A DNA stretch of 64,000 nucleotides, from the NCBI GenBank assembly GCA_037954665.1, contig JBBMOL010000116.1:1516807-1580806 (forward strand), in the 5' to 3' direction. The notes under the pieces were generated by a model. That model worked only from the letters and a program-made list of their open reading frames with translations, was not told where the DNA came from and made no database searches. Shown here in pieces: positions 24,021-35,900 of the stretch; the stretch's first letter is position 1; every line of letters starts with the position of its first letter. The stretch is from Laguncularia racemosa (lineage: Eukaryota > Streptophyta > Magnoliopsida > Myrtales > Combretaceae). Made by a program: the position numbers and the translations under genes.

Positions 24021-25874
24021 GACAAAGGTATTTCTCTTTGTCCATGAGTCTATTACCATATATAATATATATATATATATGATACTGGGAACTCCCCATT
24101 CTCCATGAGTTCATGAGTTCTCACACATCAACCTTCCACATCACAACCATTACCATACATAATAATATATATATGTGATAGTTTGTCCATAAGCCCTCAC
24201 ACATTAACCTTCTACATTACACATCACAACCTTCTACATACAACCCTCCACATACTACTTAGATAGGGACAACATCATATACAAATCATCTGGGTACCAC
24301 CCTAAGAACACTAACCCCTACTCAATTTCTTGGACTTAGCAAATTCACAATCACATGCACACTTAATCAGGTTCATTTACAATATTATTAAATCCAAATG
24401 AAAAAATCTATTTTATCAAGGATAAGTAACAAACATGGTATACACACACCTCACTTTGCAAAACTTGGTATGTCTTATACTTTTCTAACTTCACAAGTCT
24501 CTTAAACCTATACAGGATTCAAATTATACGCTTTTAGAATTGTATTCTTATAAATATCAAAAGGAAATAGATGTGTTTCAACTCAACACAGTCATATTAG
24601 AGGTCGTGTAGGTGAACACTAGTTATTATACAACCGTGCCAAAGGCTACATACATTCCTCTCTCTCTCTCTCTCTCTCTTTCAGTAGGCTCTCAACATGA
24701 TCATGTTCAGAGGTCATGTATCACTCTACCTACTAATCATTAACATAGTCTCAACATCCATGTATCTCTTTATTTATTTATTTTTTTCAACAAGATCTCA
24801 AAATGGTCATGTTGAGAGGTCATATATCTCTCTATCCACTATTCATTAACATGGTCTCAAATTGTTTATGTTGAGAGGTTATGTATCTCTCTATCAATTG
24901 TTCATTAACATGGTCATGTTGAGAGGTCATATATCTCTTTGTTCACTATTCATTAATACAGTTTTAACATGGTCATGTATCTCTCTCTCTCTCTCTCTCT
25001 TTTCAATAGGATCTCAACATGATCATGTTAAGAGGTCATGCATCTCTCTATCTACTATTCATTAACATGGTCTCAACATGGTTATGTATCTCTCTATCCA
25101 TTGTTCATTAAAATGGTCTCAACACAGTCATGTTGAGAAATCATGTATCTCTCTATCCACTATTCATTAACATGGTTTCAACATGGTCATGTTGAGAGGT
25201 CATGTATCTCTTTGTCCACTACTCATTAACATGTTTTCAACATGGTCATGTTGAGAGATTGTGTATCTCTCTATTCACTCTTTAAATTCAACACGCCCAT
25301 AATATGATCATGTTGAGTGACTATGTATCTTACTGTACACTTTGTGAATCAATCCCTTAGTCTGATTTCTAATAAATTTAACCTAATTAATCTATTTAAT
25401 ATGAATTTTATAATGTAATACACTAGTAGATACACTTACTTAACTTAAATTGTTATCTTAATGCTTGAATCGCTTGTTTTATCCCTTGTGTGTCATGGAT
25501 TTACTTTGATCTATTAAAAACCTTAACACTTTAATTCTCGATTTACGATGTACATGAAATTAATGATCAATTGTTATTGATTGATGTACTCACCTCAAAC
25601 TAATTAGCGAATTGTAGCACGTACTTGTCCTTTTCTTTCTTCTATTTCTACAAAGTATGTATAGGGTTTTGTGAAGTGCACAAATGAGGCAAATAGGTGT
25701 TAACCCTAGGTTAGATTTACTTATATACTTAGGTGATAAAATTTCCATCTTACCCCTAATGGTTTAAACTATTTAGCTTCTTGTCATTAACAAATATATA
25801 TATATGTATATTAATATGAAATACTCATTTATATACATACATATACATATATATATGATATTCTAAGTTTTACA
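23354..25874 (-). repeat. B 3' LTR (2521 bp)
   Basis: Begins TGTAATGCTCC and ends TTTTACA next to a pyrimidine run (25875-25885, the minus-strand polypurine tract). It matches the scattered 5' LTR pieces at 47621-47808, 53076-54394, 55405-55484 and 59756-60378 in order. It contains an (AT)n tract (about 23985-24014), (TC)n tracts (24658-24679, 24985-25000) and a 60-bp minisatellite. Confidence 0.9.
24690..25330 (-). repeat. B LTR minisatellite, about 60-bp period, about 10 units
   Basis: The units contain CATGGTCTCAACATGGTCA, TGTTGAGAGGTCATGTATC, TCTCTATCCACTATTCATTA. Successive GTCATGTATCTCTC words lie 45-110 bp apart, mostly near 60. This is the same word order as the C LTR repeat (AACACGGTCTAAACACGACC, GTGTTGGAAGGTCGTGTATC) with CG largely changed to TG/CA. 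Confidence 0.85.
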
Positions 25875-25889
25875 TTCTCCCCCCCTTAC

Positions 25890-27332
25890 AAGAATTTTCG
25901 TCCTTGAAAATTATCTAGATTATTGAAGAGTTCTAGGTATCTTCTTCTCATCTCTTCTTCTAATTCCTAAGTTATTTCTCTTTCTGTTTGATTGCTCTAC
26001 TGCACTTTAACATATCTGATAACCTGCCTTCTCAAATTCTGCTCTTTAGTATCCACAATTCTAACTGGTATCTCTACTATTGTGAGATTTAGTTACCCTT
26101 ACAGAGTTTCCAGTGTAGTGATTTAATTTGGGTTGGGTACATATTTCCTTAGCATGGAAATGTGAAATACATTGTGGACCCTAACCAAACTTATTGATCA
26201 TGTTAGTTTGTATGCCATTGGTCTAATCTTCTCGAGAATTTTAAAGGGTCTTACATATTTAGGATTCAATTTCCCTCTTAATCCAAACCTTATCACTCCT
26301 TTTGTAGGTGAGATCTTCAACAACACATGATCTCCCATTTGAAACTCCAATGAGTGTCTCCTCTTGTCTATATATAACTTTTGGTGGCTTTGGACTAATT
26401 GCATTCTTTGCTTGATCAACTCCACTTTTTTTACTACATCTTATACTAGATTAGGTCCCAATATTTGTTTATCACCCACCTTATCCCAATGTAAAGGCAA
26501 TTGACACTTCTTTCATACAATACCTCATATTGTACCATTTGGATGATAGCTTGATAATTGTTATTGTAGGTGAACTCCACTAAGGGCAGATGTTCATCCT
26601 AATTTCCACCAAGGTCTAATGCACACACCCTCAACATACCCTACAATATCTTAATTGTTCACTTTGACTAACCATTCATCTATGGGTGGCCATATTGGAC
26701 TATAGTTTTTTCCATAGAACTCTATGCAGACTATTCCAAAACCTCCTCACAACCCTATTTAATACTATGGAGGCCGTACCCCATGTAACTTTACAATTTC
26801 TTTGATGTAGATTTGTGTTAGTTTCTCAAGTTTGTACCCAATACCTATTGGTATAAATTGAGCTGATTTTGTAAGTCAATCTATAATCACCCTTACAATG
26901 TCTAACTTTGTCAAGGATCTAAGTAGTGTAGTGATGAAATCCATAGTAACATGTTCCCATTTCCACTTTGGCATAGGTAAAGGCTGTAACATTCTAGTAG
27001 GTCTTTGATGTTCTATTTTGATTGGTTAGTAGGTTAGACACTTAGATACATAATTAGCCACTTCTCTCTTCATATTCCTCTACCAATAATGGTTCTTCAG
27101 ATTTTTATACATCTTAGCACTTCCAAAGTGAACGGAGTACCTAGAATAGTGTGCCCCCTTTAATATTTCTTTCTTTAATTCATCTACTCCTAGCACACAT
27201 AGCTTGTGAACATACCTCAACACCCCCTTTACATCTTCATTAAATTCTATAGCTCTTCGCTCTTCCATTCTTCTCATTATTTCTTGTGTCCCCTTATCTT
27301 TAGCTTATTCAACCTTTACTTTATATTTTAAC
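25890..27332 (-). pseudogene. B pol, integrase half (zinc finger to chromodomain)
   Basis: Minus-strand remnants, in order. The integrase zinc-binding region lies at 27277-27080 (LCVLGVDELKKEILKGAHYS, then HFGSAKMYKNLKNHYW). A decayed catalytic core follows (27060-26430). The integrase C-terminus is at 26425-26198 (SPTKGVIRFGLRGKLNPKYV, PFKILEKI). A chromodomain-like end near 25990-25900 is readable with stops as ..ELEEEMRRRYLELF. Many stops and no long ORF. The upstream half (RT, RNase H) is at 45197-47313, displaced by C. Confidence 0.85.
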
Positions 27333-29420
27333 TATAACGCCCCAAAACCTGGGCTACACTACTACTAATCATGTGTCCTTATCTTACAAGAATACATTAA
27401 GGCTCCAAAACAAATCCAATACTTTTTAAGCTATAACATCTATAATAAAAGCATTTCATATATCTCCAAAGTCTTAAATAATAACTTAAACCATATCAAA
27501 CGTCTAACGCAGTGGAAGTCTTTAAATAACAAAATAACACCCTCAATAGATACTATCTATTATAGTTAAACATCAGATTTTTTTTCCTACAACTTATTCA
27601 CCATAATAATAATAGTACTCCTCGTCTTCCTCTCTTTATAGTTTACCTAAATCTAAGTCATCTTCTAGGTTCTCATCTTCCTCAACACCTACATCTAAAA
27701 ATGGTTCCCCGAAGGGTGAGCTAATGCCCAATACATATAACACAAACACATACGCATGAAACAAACGTAAACGAGTATCACACACATCATGCAAAACTTA
27801 AACACATACAATCATTTCTTAATATAATTTATGTCTACGAGCAAACAATAGGGTACTCATGACCCCTTTAATACACTTAACACATTGGAGCATGACTTGG
27901 TGATGGGAACTATCACTATAGGCCCCATACCCATGTCCACTTAAACACTTATTCTTGGTGATGGGAACTGCCACTATGGACCTCACACTCATGTACACTT
28001 AACCACTTGAACTTGGTGATAGGAACTGCCACTACGGGCTCCACACCCATGTACACTTAAACACTTGAACAACATCTACTTAAACACTTGAAAAACATCT
28101 AACCCAGATCATTTCTAAGCATGACTCTACTAGGGACAACATCATACAAGGATCATTAAGGTGCTTCCTAAGGATCTGCCACTATGAGCTCCTAAGCCCA
28201 GCCAAGCACATACAACATATCACTTCATTACTTAAACTAAATCATTCACTTAATCAATTTTCAAAAACATGTACTAACATAATCAAATATAGAACGGCGC
28301 ACAAGTTACATGTACCTTGGATCCTAGTCTTAAGCACTTCCCGGTCTTAGATTTAACCTAATTGGAAATCTGTACACATTAACATACTCTTCTTAGTATT
28401 CAATCTAAGATCAATATCATTCTTAATCTCCTTAATCCTATTCATTTAATTTCTCTAAGGCCATACTAGTTATCTAGGTTACGTAGAAATTAGTTTAAAT
28501 TGAAGTTAAATGTACATACAATCATGTTATACTTTATTCAACACGGACATGTTGGGGACTGTGTTGCTCGACACGAGTTAAAGCACAACCTTATTAGGGG
28601 TTATGTATCTTTTGGTGCAAAACTTAGTTTCAATACGGTCTAAACATGACTGTATTGGGAGGTCGTGTTATCCTTACTTAATAAAGTTGAAACACGACCG
28701 TGTTTGAAGGCGGTATATCTTTCAGTGCACCTTTCCATTTCAACATGGTCTAAACACGACCATATTAGGAGGTTGTGTTGCCCTTAACTCAACACGGTTA
28801 AAACATGACCATGTTGGAAGGTCGTGTATCTCTCGTTGCACCTTTCCATTTCAACACAGTCAAAACATGACCATGTTACCCCTCAGCAATCTCTACGAAC
28901 CTTAATTCTCTTGCTTCAATTTCTCTTAAGCTTAATCCTTTCTATTCCTAAGCTTAATTATATCCCTAAAATTTGCAATTATAAATAAATCACACAAGTT
29001 AGATTACTCACTTCAATTCCACAAATTGCAAATCTCGAATCGTCGATGCTCGTTCTCCTATCATCTATGCTTAAACTTCGTGTTTTGTATGAGTAAGCGA
29101 TTCGCATAAATTCCAAATTCCATAATCCTAATTTAAAATTTCTTACAACATCTTTACCTCGAGTTCTTTAGAATTAGACCTCTCCGGTTTCCTTTCGCCT
29201 TAGGTTCCTTTGTAGGGTTCCTTCTCATTCTCTTTCGTTATACGGCTGCAAAGTGTCTAAGTACGAAAAAGAAGAAACACCCTAGGTTATTTTGTTTTTA
29301 TGGTTCGACCAAGAAAAGATGAATTTGCCCTTATCTCATTTTCTTATTTACATTATTGCAATTTATTATGTTTATATATATAAGGTAAAAGATAAAAAAA
29401 AAAAAAGAATGTATATTACA
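27333..29420 (-). repeat. C 3' LTR (2088 bp) with 62-bp minisatellite
   Basis: Starts TATAACGCCCC (the other LTR starts TGTAATGCC) and ends TATATTACA. A block of near-identical GGTGATGGGAACTGCCACTA / CCCATGTACACTTAAACACT repeats occupies 27895-28080. A minisatellite at about 28530-28880 has period near 62 bp and core words AACACGGTCTAAACA, GACCATGTTGG, AGGTCGTGTATCTCTCG, CCATTTC. Confidence 0.92.
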
Positions 29421-29444
29421 TTCTCCTCCCTTTATTAAAACTTT

Positions 29445-30121
29445 CGCCCTCAAAAGTTATCTGGATTTAGGAAGAGTTCTATAGACTTTCTCTTCATTTC
29501 TTCTTCTAACTCCCATGTCGCATCCCTTTCTATTTGGTTTTTCCATTACACTTTAACATAAAGGATTGTTTTCTGTCTTAGCACTCGTTCCTTAGTGTCC
29601 AAAATCCTGATTGGCCTTTCCAAAGACGTCAGATTTAGCTACACATTCAGTGGTTCCAAGGCCACTATCTGATCCAGGTTAGGTATGTACTTCCTCAACA
29701 TGGATACATGGAATACATCATGTACCCCAGCAAAATTCGATAGAAGAGCTAATTTGTAAGCCATCGTGCCTATTCTTTCCAAGATCTCGAATGGGCCTAT
29801 ATAATTCAGGTTTAGCTTTCCCCTTAACCCGAATCTAATCACTCCCTTTGTTGAAGAAATTCTAAATAATACCTTATCTCCCACTTGGAATTCCAAAGGA
29901 CGCCTTCTCTTGTCTATATCGCTCTTTTGTCGTAACTGGGCTGTCTATATTCCCTACTTGATTAGTTTCACCTTGTCAACTGCATCTTGCACTAACTCTA
30001 GCACCATCATTTGTCTTTCTCCCACTTCATCCCAATGCAGTGGGGATCTGCACCTTCTTCCATAAAGAGCTTCATATGGTGCCATTTGAATGGTTGCCTG
30101 ATAACTGTTATTATAGGTAAC
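29445..30121 (-). pseudogene. C pol, integrase C-terminus and chromodomain
   Basis: Minus-strand: NNSYQATIQMAPYEALYGRR (30100-30040, end of the catalytic core), WDEVGERQMM, then the C-terminal domain MEFQVGDKVLFRIS / GVIRFGLRGKLNLNYIGPF (29896-29800) and a chromodomain remnant (RVLRRKTILYVKV-stop-WKN, then ATWELEEEM, about 29590-29480). A2 is inserted just before NNSYQ. The part upstream of A2 resumes at 38659. Confidence 0.88.
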
Positions 30122-30431
30122 TGATACGAACCATGCCAACGTGTGACGAAACCCAATACCAATACGTTCGGAATTCGCTACCTAAGATGCCAAACACACT
30201 CAAGTGGAAACCATGACCCATTGTCTATTAGCGAGACAAGAACCTTGGTATAATATGAAGACGCCACAATCGGGATGAAAGACCGATTGATAAGTCGGGA
30301 TAAACGCCACGGAATAAAATCCAATAAGTTCTAGATTAGTTCTTTAAAGAACCAAGAGTGGAATTCTCTCAAAGTGTTTTCAAACTTGTATGTTGTATGT
30401 TCTATATTCTAGCTGTTCTAAACCCTAGGAG

Positions 30432-30438
30432 TTTTATA
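30432..30438 (-). promoter_or_regulatory. TATA box in A2 LTR
   Basis: The minus strand reads CCCTACTATAAAACTCC. It lies about 150 bp downstream of the minisatellite and is identical in the 5' LTR (near 38056-38062). Position fits a U3/R promoter. Confidence 0.5.
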
Positions 30439-30584
30439 GTAGGGTTTACAATTCGTAACAATAAAGCCCCAAAACGACATCACTTCAATAAGTTGTGTAA
30501 AAATAACAAAACAAGACATGAAGGCCGGCGGTGTGGACATGAAGGCCAGCGACCTTGGAGCCGGCCTTGAAGATATACACGATC

Positions 30585-30790
30585 GACGTGAGAGATGTAC
30601 ACGACCGTGTACTTCTAGTCGTGTATCTTTCTGTGGAAATTCTTGACAACATACACGACCATGTACTTCTAGTCGTGTATCTTTCTATGGAAATTCTTGA
30701 CACCATACACGGCCATGCCTTTGAACCGTGTATACGACCGTGTATGATTCTGTGTAACCTCTAGACTCCTACATGGCCGTGCCTTGTAAA
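30585..30790 (-). repeat. A2 3' LTR palindromic minisatellite (54-bp period)
   Basis: ACACGACCGTGTACTTCTAG then TCGTGTATCTTTCTGTGG, repeated at about 30601 and 30655. A degenerate third unit follows (ACACGGCCATGCC, ACGACCGTGTATGATTCTGT). The 12-mer ACACGNCCGTGT is palindromic apart from its centre. The copy in the 5' LTR is at about 38210-38410. Confidence 0.9.
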
Positions 30791-32606
30791 GACACGCCCT
30801 CTTCAACCCGTATCCGTTATGACTTGTACAAGAGCAAGGGCATTCTCATGGTTGTTCCAATCCTTTCCAACTTCATGATTGCTCCAATCCTTTCTGACTT
30901 CATGGACATCCTTTATCAACCCGTTAAATGCTTCCTTTAATCGTTTCGCTTGAGGTCTTGTGATCGGTCCAGGTGGCACTTCAAGAGGATCCACATTCCA
31001 TCTTCTGGCTTAGCTCCCATCATGGATCTCATCATTCCCCTCCTCTTGAAAATTATTTGTCCTCAAATCATCGCCTACATCAAAAGGACTCAGATCAGTA
31101 ACATTAAACGTGGCACTTACTTGATACTCACCTAGTAAGTCTATCTTGTATGCATTATCATTAATGCGCTCAAGAATTTGAAATGGTCCATCGCCTTTAG
31201 GAAGTAATTTAGATCGATGCTGCACAGGAAACCGCTATTTGCGCATGTGAACCTAAACCCAGTCTCCAGGTTCAAAGACAGCTTGTCGATGACCCTTGTT
31301 GGCTTGTTTCACATATTGCTCTGCTCTTCGCTCAACGTTTAGCCTTACCTTCTCATGGATCTGTTTAACAAATTCTGCTTTCTTCTTGCCATCTAGATTA
31401 ACATACTCAGAAATAGGCAAAGGTGATAAATCCAAAGGAGTTAGTGGATTAAAACCATACACAATTTCAAAAGGAGTAAACTTAGTAGCAGAATGCATTG
31501 TACGATTATAGGCAAACTCAACATGCGGCAAACAATCCTCCCAACTTTTAATGTTCTTTTTAATGACAACCCTCAACAAAGTAGATAAAGTTCGATTTAC
31601 TACCTCAGTTTGACCATTAGTCTGTGGATGACAAGTAGTAGAAAACAATAACTTAGTTCTTAACTTAGCCCACAAGGTCTTCCAGAAGTAGCTTAAGAAC
31701 TTAACATCTCTATCCGATACAATTGTTCTAGGCATACCATGTAATCTCACAACTTCCCTAAAGAACAAATTAGCAATATTGCGAGCATCATCTGTTTTGT
31801 GACAAGGAATGAAATGTGCCATCTTAGAGAATCTATCCACAACTACAAAAATAGAATCTCGACCTTGTCTAGACCTGGGTAATCCTAACACAAAATCCAT
31901 GGAAATATCTACCCAAGGCTCATGAGGAATGGGAAGTGGGGTATAAAGCCCTTGAGGTTGGACTCTCGATTTTGCTTGCTTACACGTGACACATCGCTCA
32001 CAAATCCTCTCAACATCTCGTTTCATGTGAGGCTAATAGAAGTGTTCCTGCAATATCCCTAAGGTTTTAGCTACTCCAAAATGTCCCATTAAACCTCCTC
32101 CATGAGACTCCCTCACTAGTAATTCTCTTAAAGAACAAATTGGAATGCATAGTTTATTCTCCCTAAACAAGAATCCTTCATGTTTATAAAATTTACCATG
32201 CCCACTCTTCTCACAATGCACATACTCCTCACAAAAATCTCGATCAGCAACATACAATTCCTTAATGTGCTCAAAACCAAGTAGTCTAGAACTAAGAGTA
32301 GAGATAAGAGCATATCTTCTAGAAAATGCATCAGCAACGACATTCTCTTTACCTTGCTTGTAGTGGATGACATATGGAAATGTTTCGATGAACTCCACTG
32401 ATAAATCTATTTTTACTCTTATAATTGGAGATGATTAAGTCAATTTTTGAGATAATTGGGAGTGAAAATATAAGATTATGATGCTTAATTGATTTATATT
32501 TCATGTTTAGGTGTGGAAAAGGAGGATTTGATGAAAAGTATTTAAATTCAAGACGAATTGGAGATAAAAGCAAGTAAAAAGGGAATGCTTTGAAGTTAAA
32601 GGAAGT

Positions 32607-32888
32607 CACACGGTTTTACAAACGGCCATGTGAAGGAATCAAGAGACTACACGGTTCGGATACACGCCCGTGTAGCTAACCGTATATCAGCGTGGAAGAA
32701 GAGTTTTCAGGACAGACCAGTACACGGTTAGAATACACACCCGTGTAATCAACCGTGTATGAAGAACAAAGAAGACAGAAGAATACACGGCTATTACAAA
32801 CGGTCGTGTGGGATATACACGCCCAGAGTTCACTGACTCAGAGAGATACACGGTTCATCTACACGCCCGTGTAGTATGACCGTGTGTC
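32607..32888 (+). repeat. S minisatellite: TACACGG...TACACGCCCGTGTA units
   Basis: Five irregular units, each a TACACGGTT half followed by ACACNCCCGTGTA and often a second CCGTGTAT half. Examples lie near 32650-32690, 32720-32760 and 32840-32890. Same palindrome as the A2 and C LTR arrays, in a sequence otherwise unlike either. Confidence 0.85.
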
Positions 32889-32980
32889 TATCGAAGGAAA
32901 GATATCTTCAAATCGATTTTAAATCTTTCGTCCATATTTGAAGGATATCTCCTACACGCTAGAGAGGAAGCTACCCTAGG

Positions 32981-32988
32981 TATAAATA
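32981..32988 (+). promoter_or_regulatory. TATA box of solo LTR S
   Basis: CCTAGGTATAAATAGTCG, about 95 bp after the last ACACG unit, followed by a purine-rich leader. Position and form fit a core promoter. Confidence 0.55.
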
Positions 32989-35900
32989 GTCGTCTTGAGA
33001 GAGAGAAAAAAAACAAGGAGAAAAGGAGAGGAAGGAGAGTTTCAAAAGAGGAGGCCAAGAGGCCGAAAGACCGAGGAGGCCAAAGGGACAGAAAAGAAAA
33101 GATGAAAGGATGAGAAAGGAAGAAGAAGACACTGAAGGACTCATGCACAGGGGTTTTCTATTTCTTTTTCATTCTATTTCATTGAGTTATGTCTTGAAAA
33201 TCCTTAGTGGCTAGTTGTTTCATTCCCGAACCTTATGAATTCTAATTGTCATGTGATATGGGATTGATTGCATAGTTAATGAATATTGGAATTCTCTGAA
33301 TTTATTCATGTTGTTCGTGTAGTGTTGCTAATTTGATGTATGGCCAACATTGAGTTTGCATTGATTTCTTAGAAGATGATTGGGAAATCTCTTGTTTGAA
33401 TAGATCTTACATGAATAAAGGAATTCGTATGTAATCTAGGGATAGAGAACGTGAATTTTCGGTATTAGGTTAAATTAGATAATTTGATCTAATTGAGGGT
33501 TCAAGAGTGTTAATGCAATTCTAATTGATTTTGATAGAAGAGGGATCTTTATCAAAGCGATTAGGGTTAGGAGCTAATGATTCTGGGAAGAACATTAGCT
33601 TAGTGTTAGATACTCCGCGGTTTAGAGATAACCATTGCTTGTTGACTAGTTTATTGAAAGGGCAAAGTTAAATGACAATTAGAGGAGTAGTAAGGGTAGG
33701 GTGTATTCTTAGTTATCAGATTAATAATCAAGTTATAGTATTATTTTTAATTGCTAAAGGTTTTGTTAAGTATTCTTAATTTAATCTGAAACCTCTCAAA
33801 TTTGTGTGGTTAGATAGTTGGTTTAGAGTTAGTATTAGTACTTGCTGATCCTTGAGGAGACGATACCCGAACTCAACTCTATACTATTATAATCGATAGG
33901 TGCACTTGCCTACTTGATCGTAACAGAGAGTCATAGAAAGGGATTTTTAATTTGAGTGATTGTGATCATATTCAACATCCACCCAATGAGCATGCCTTTT
34001 GTTCAGCTTATGTTGCCCCTTCAAGTACTTCAAGGATTCATGATCAGTGTGGATCACAAACTCTTTTGGCCAAAGATAGTGTTGCCAAGTCTCCAGTGCT
34101 CGAACCAATGCATATAACTCCTTGTCATAAGTAGGGTAGTTCAAGGTTGCCCCACTTAGCTTCTCATTAAAGAATGCAATTGGTCTTCTCTCCTGCATGA
34201 GCACTGCTCCAATACCTAATCCTGAAGCATCACACTCAATTTCAAGCGTTTTAGCAAAGTCAGGTAAAGCAAGTAATGGCGCCTGAGTTAGCTTATTTTT
34301 AAGCGTCTGAAAGGCCTTCTCTTGTTGCTCTTCCCATCTGAACCCCACGTTCTTCTTAATTACCTCAGTAAGTGGTGTTGAAATCCTTCACAAATCTCCT
34401 GTAAAAGCTCGCTAGTCCATGGAAACTTCGCACATTACTTACATTAGTTAGACTAGGCCATTCTTGGATCGCACGAATCTTTTCTTCATCAACCTGTATT
34501 CCCTGTGCACTAACAACAAAACCAAGAAACACAAGTTTATCTGTGCAAAAAGTGCACTTCTTGAGGTTAGCATATAATTGCTCCTTTCGAAGTACTTCTA
34601 AAACATCCCTCAAGTGAAATATATGGTCTTCCAAACTCTTGCTGTAAATGAGGATATCATCGAAATAGACAACCATAAATTTGCCAATAAAAGTCCTCAA
34701 AACATGGTTCATAAGTCTCATAAAAGTACTAGGTGCATTAGTTAAACCGAAAGGCATTACTAACCACTCATACAATCTATATTTTGTCTTAAATGCAGTT
34801 TTCCATTCATCACCTTCTTTCATTCTAATTTGGTGATATCCACTTTTCAGATCAATTTTGGAAAAGACACTAGATCCATGTAACTCATCTAACATGTCAT
34901 CTAAGCGAGGAATAGGATGACGATACTTTACCGTGATGTTGTTGATGGCACGGTAGTCAACACACATTCTCCATGACCCATCCTTCTTAGGCACCAAAAT
35001 CACAGGCACTGCACATGGACTCATGCTTTCTCTTACGTACCCCTTCCCCATTAATTCATCGACCTGCCTTTGGAGTTCCTTTGTCTCCTCTGGATTACTC
35101 CTATACGCTGGTTTGTTTGGAATCGATGCTCTAGGTACAAGGTCAATCTGGTGCTCAATACCACGAATAGGTGGTAATCTCTTTGGAATCTCCTCAGGGA
35201 AGACATCTTCAAAGTCCTGCACAATAGACATAACCACACTAGGCAAAGAGTTAGATAGTTCGTTAGTATTCAAACATGTTTCCTTAAAAACCAGCAACAA
35301 CATAGGTTGCTTCATCACTAACGCTTTCCTTACTACACTTGCTCTTACCACACAACTCTCCTTTTGCAAGGTTGCACTCTCCTTTTCACTCACCACCAAA
35401 GTTGATCTCCCTTCAACTTGGTCTCTCACACTCTTTCCAGCCTTCCTCTCTTTTTCCTTTTGAGATCGACTTTTGTATTCCTTTTCTTTCTCACTGTCTT
35501 TTGCTCTCTCACTCTCCCTTTGTTTTTCACTCACCTTGTATTTTGCAAAAGACTGTTGTAGCTGCAACTGATCCTCATACACCTGTTTAGGTGTTAAAGG
35601 TTTAAGATTAAAGCTTTTCCCTTGGTGAACAAGCGTATACTTGTTAGAAAAGCCATCATGAACAACCTTCCTATCAAACTGCCATGGCCTACCCAACTAC
35701 ACATGATATGCTTGCATTGGTACCACATCGCACAACACCTCATCCTCATACCTACCGATGCGAAAAGCAATCAAGGCCTGCTTACTCACCTTAGTCTCAC
35801 CACTATCATTCAGCCACTGCAATTTATATGGACTAAGGTGTTTAGTAGTCTTGAGTCCCAACCTCTCAACAATAAAATTACTCACCACATTCGTGCAACT

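Larger units (their letters stand above)
30122..31034 (-). repeat. A2 3' LTR (913 bp)
   Basis: From TGATACGAACC to CTCATCA on the plus strand. On the minus strand it carries the tail coding region (30803-31034), then the palindromic minisatellite (30585-30790), then a TATA-like box (TATAAAA, complement of 30432-30438). The tail has TAA where the 5' LTR has CAA (near 31010). Confidence 0.93.
32399..33977 (+). mobile_element. S: solo LTR (1579 bp) of another gypsy family, in A2 RNase H
   Basis: Starts TGATAAATCT and ends TTCAACA, flanked by TCCAC at 32394-32398 and 33978-33982. Removing it and one TCCAC rejoins the A2 frame at ..HAHWVEF. There is no internal coding region and only one LTR, so it is a solo LTR. 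Its end region (GAGGAGACGATACCCGAACT, GGTGCACTTGCCTAC) recalls Tat/Athila-type LTRs from memory. That family call is weak. It carries a TATAAATA box and an ACACG minisatellite. Confidence 0.88.

Noticed and set aside
30117..30121. GTAAC next to A2 taken as the same target preference as A1
   Set aside because: In element orientation the flanks are GTTAC (A2) and GTAAC (A1), and A2's other side does not match. Coincidence is enough.
30585..30790. Regularly spaced repeats resembling a CRISPR array
   Set aside because: The whole 54-bp unit is repeated, including the 'spacer'. The locus is inside a plant LTR and no cas genes are present.
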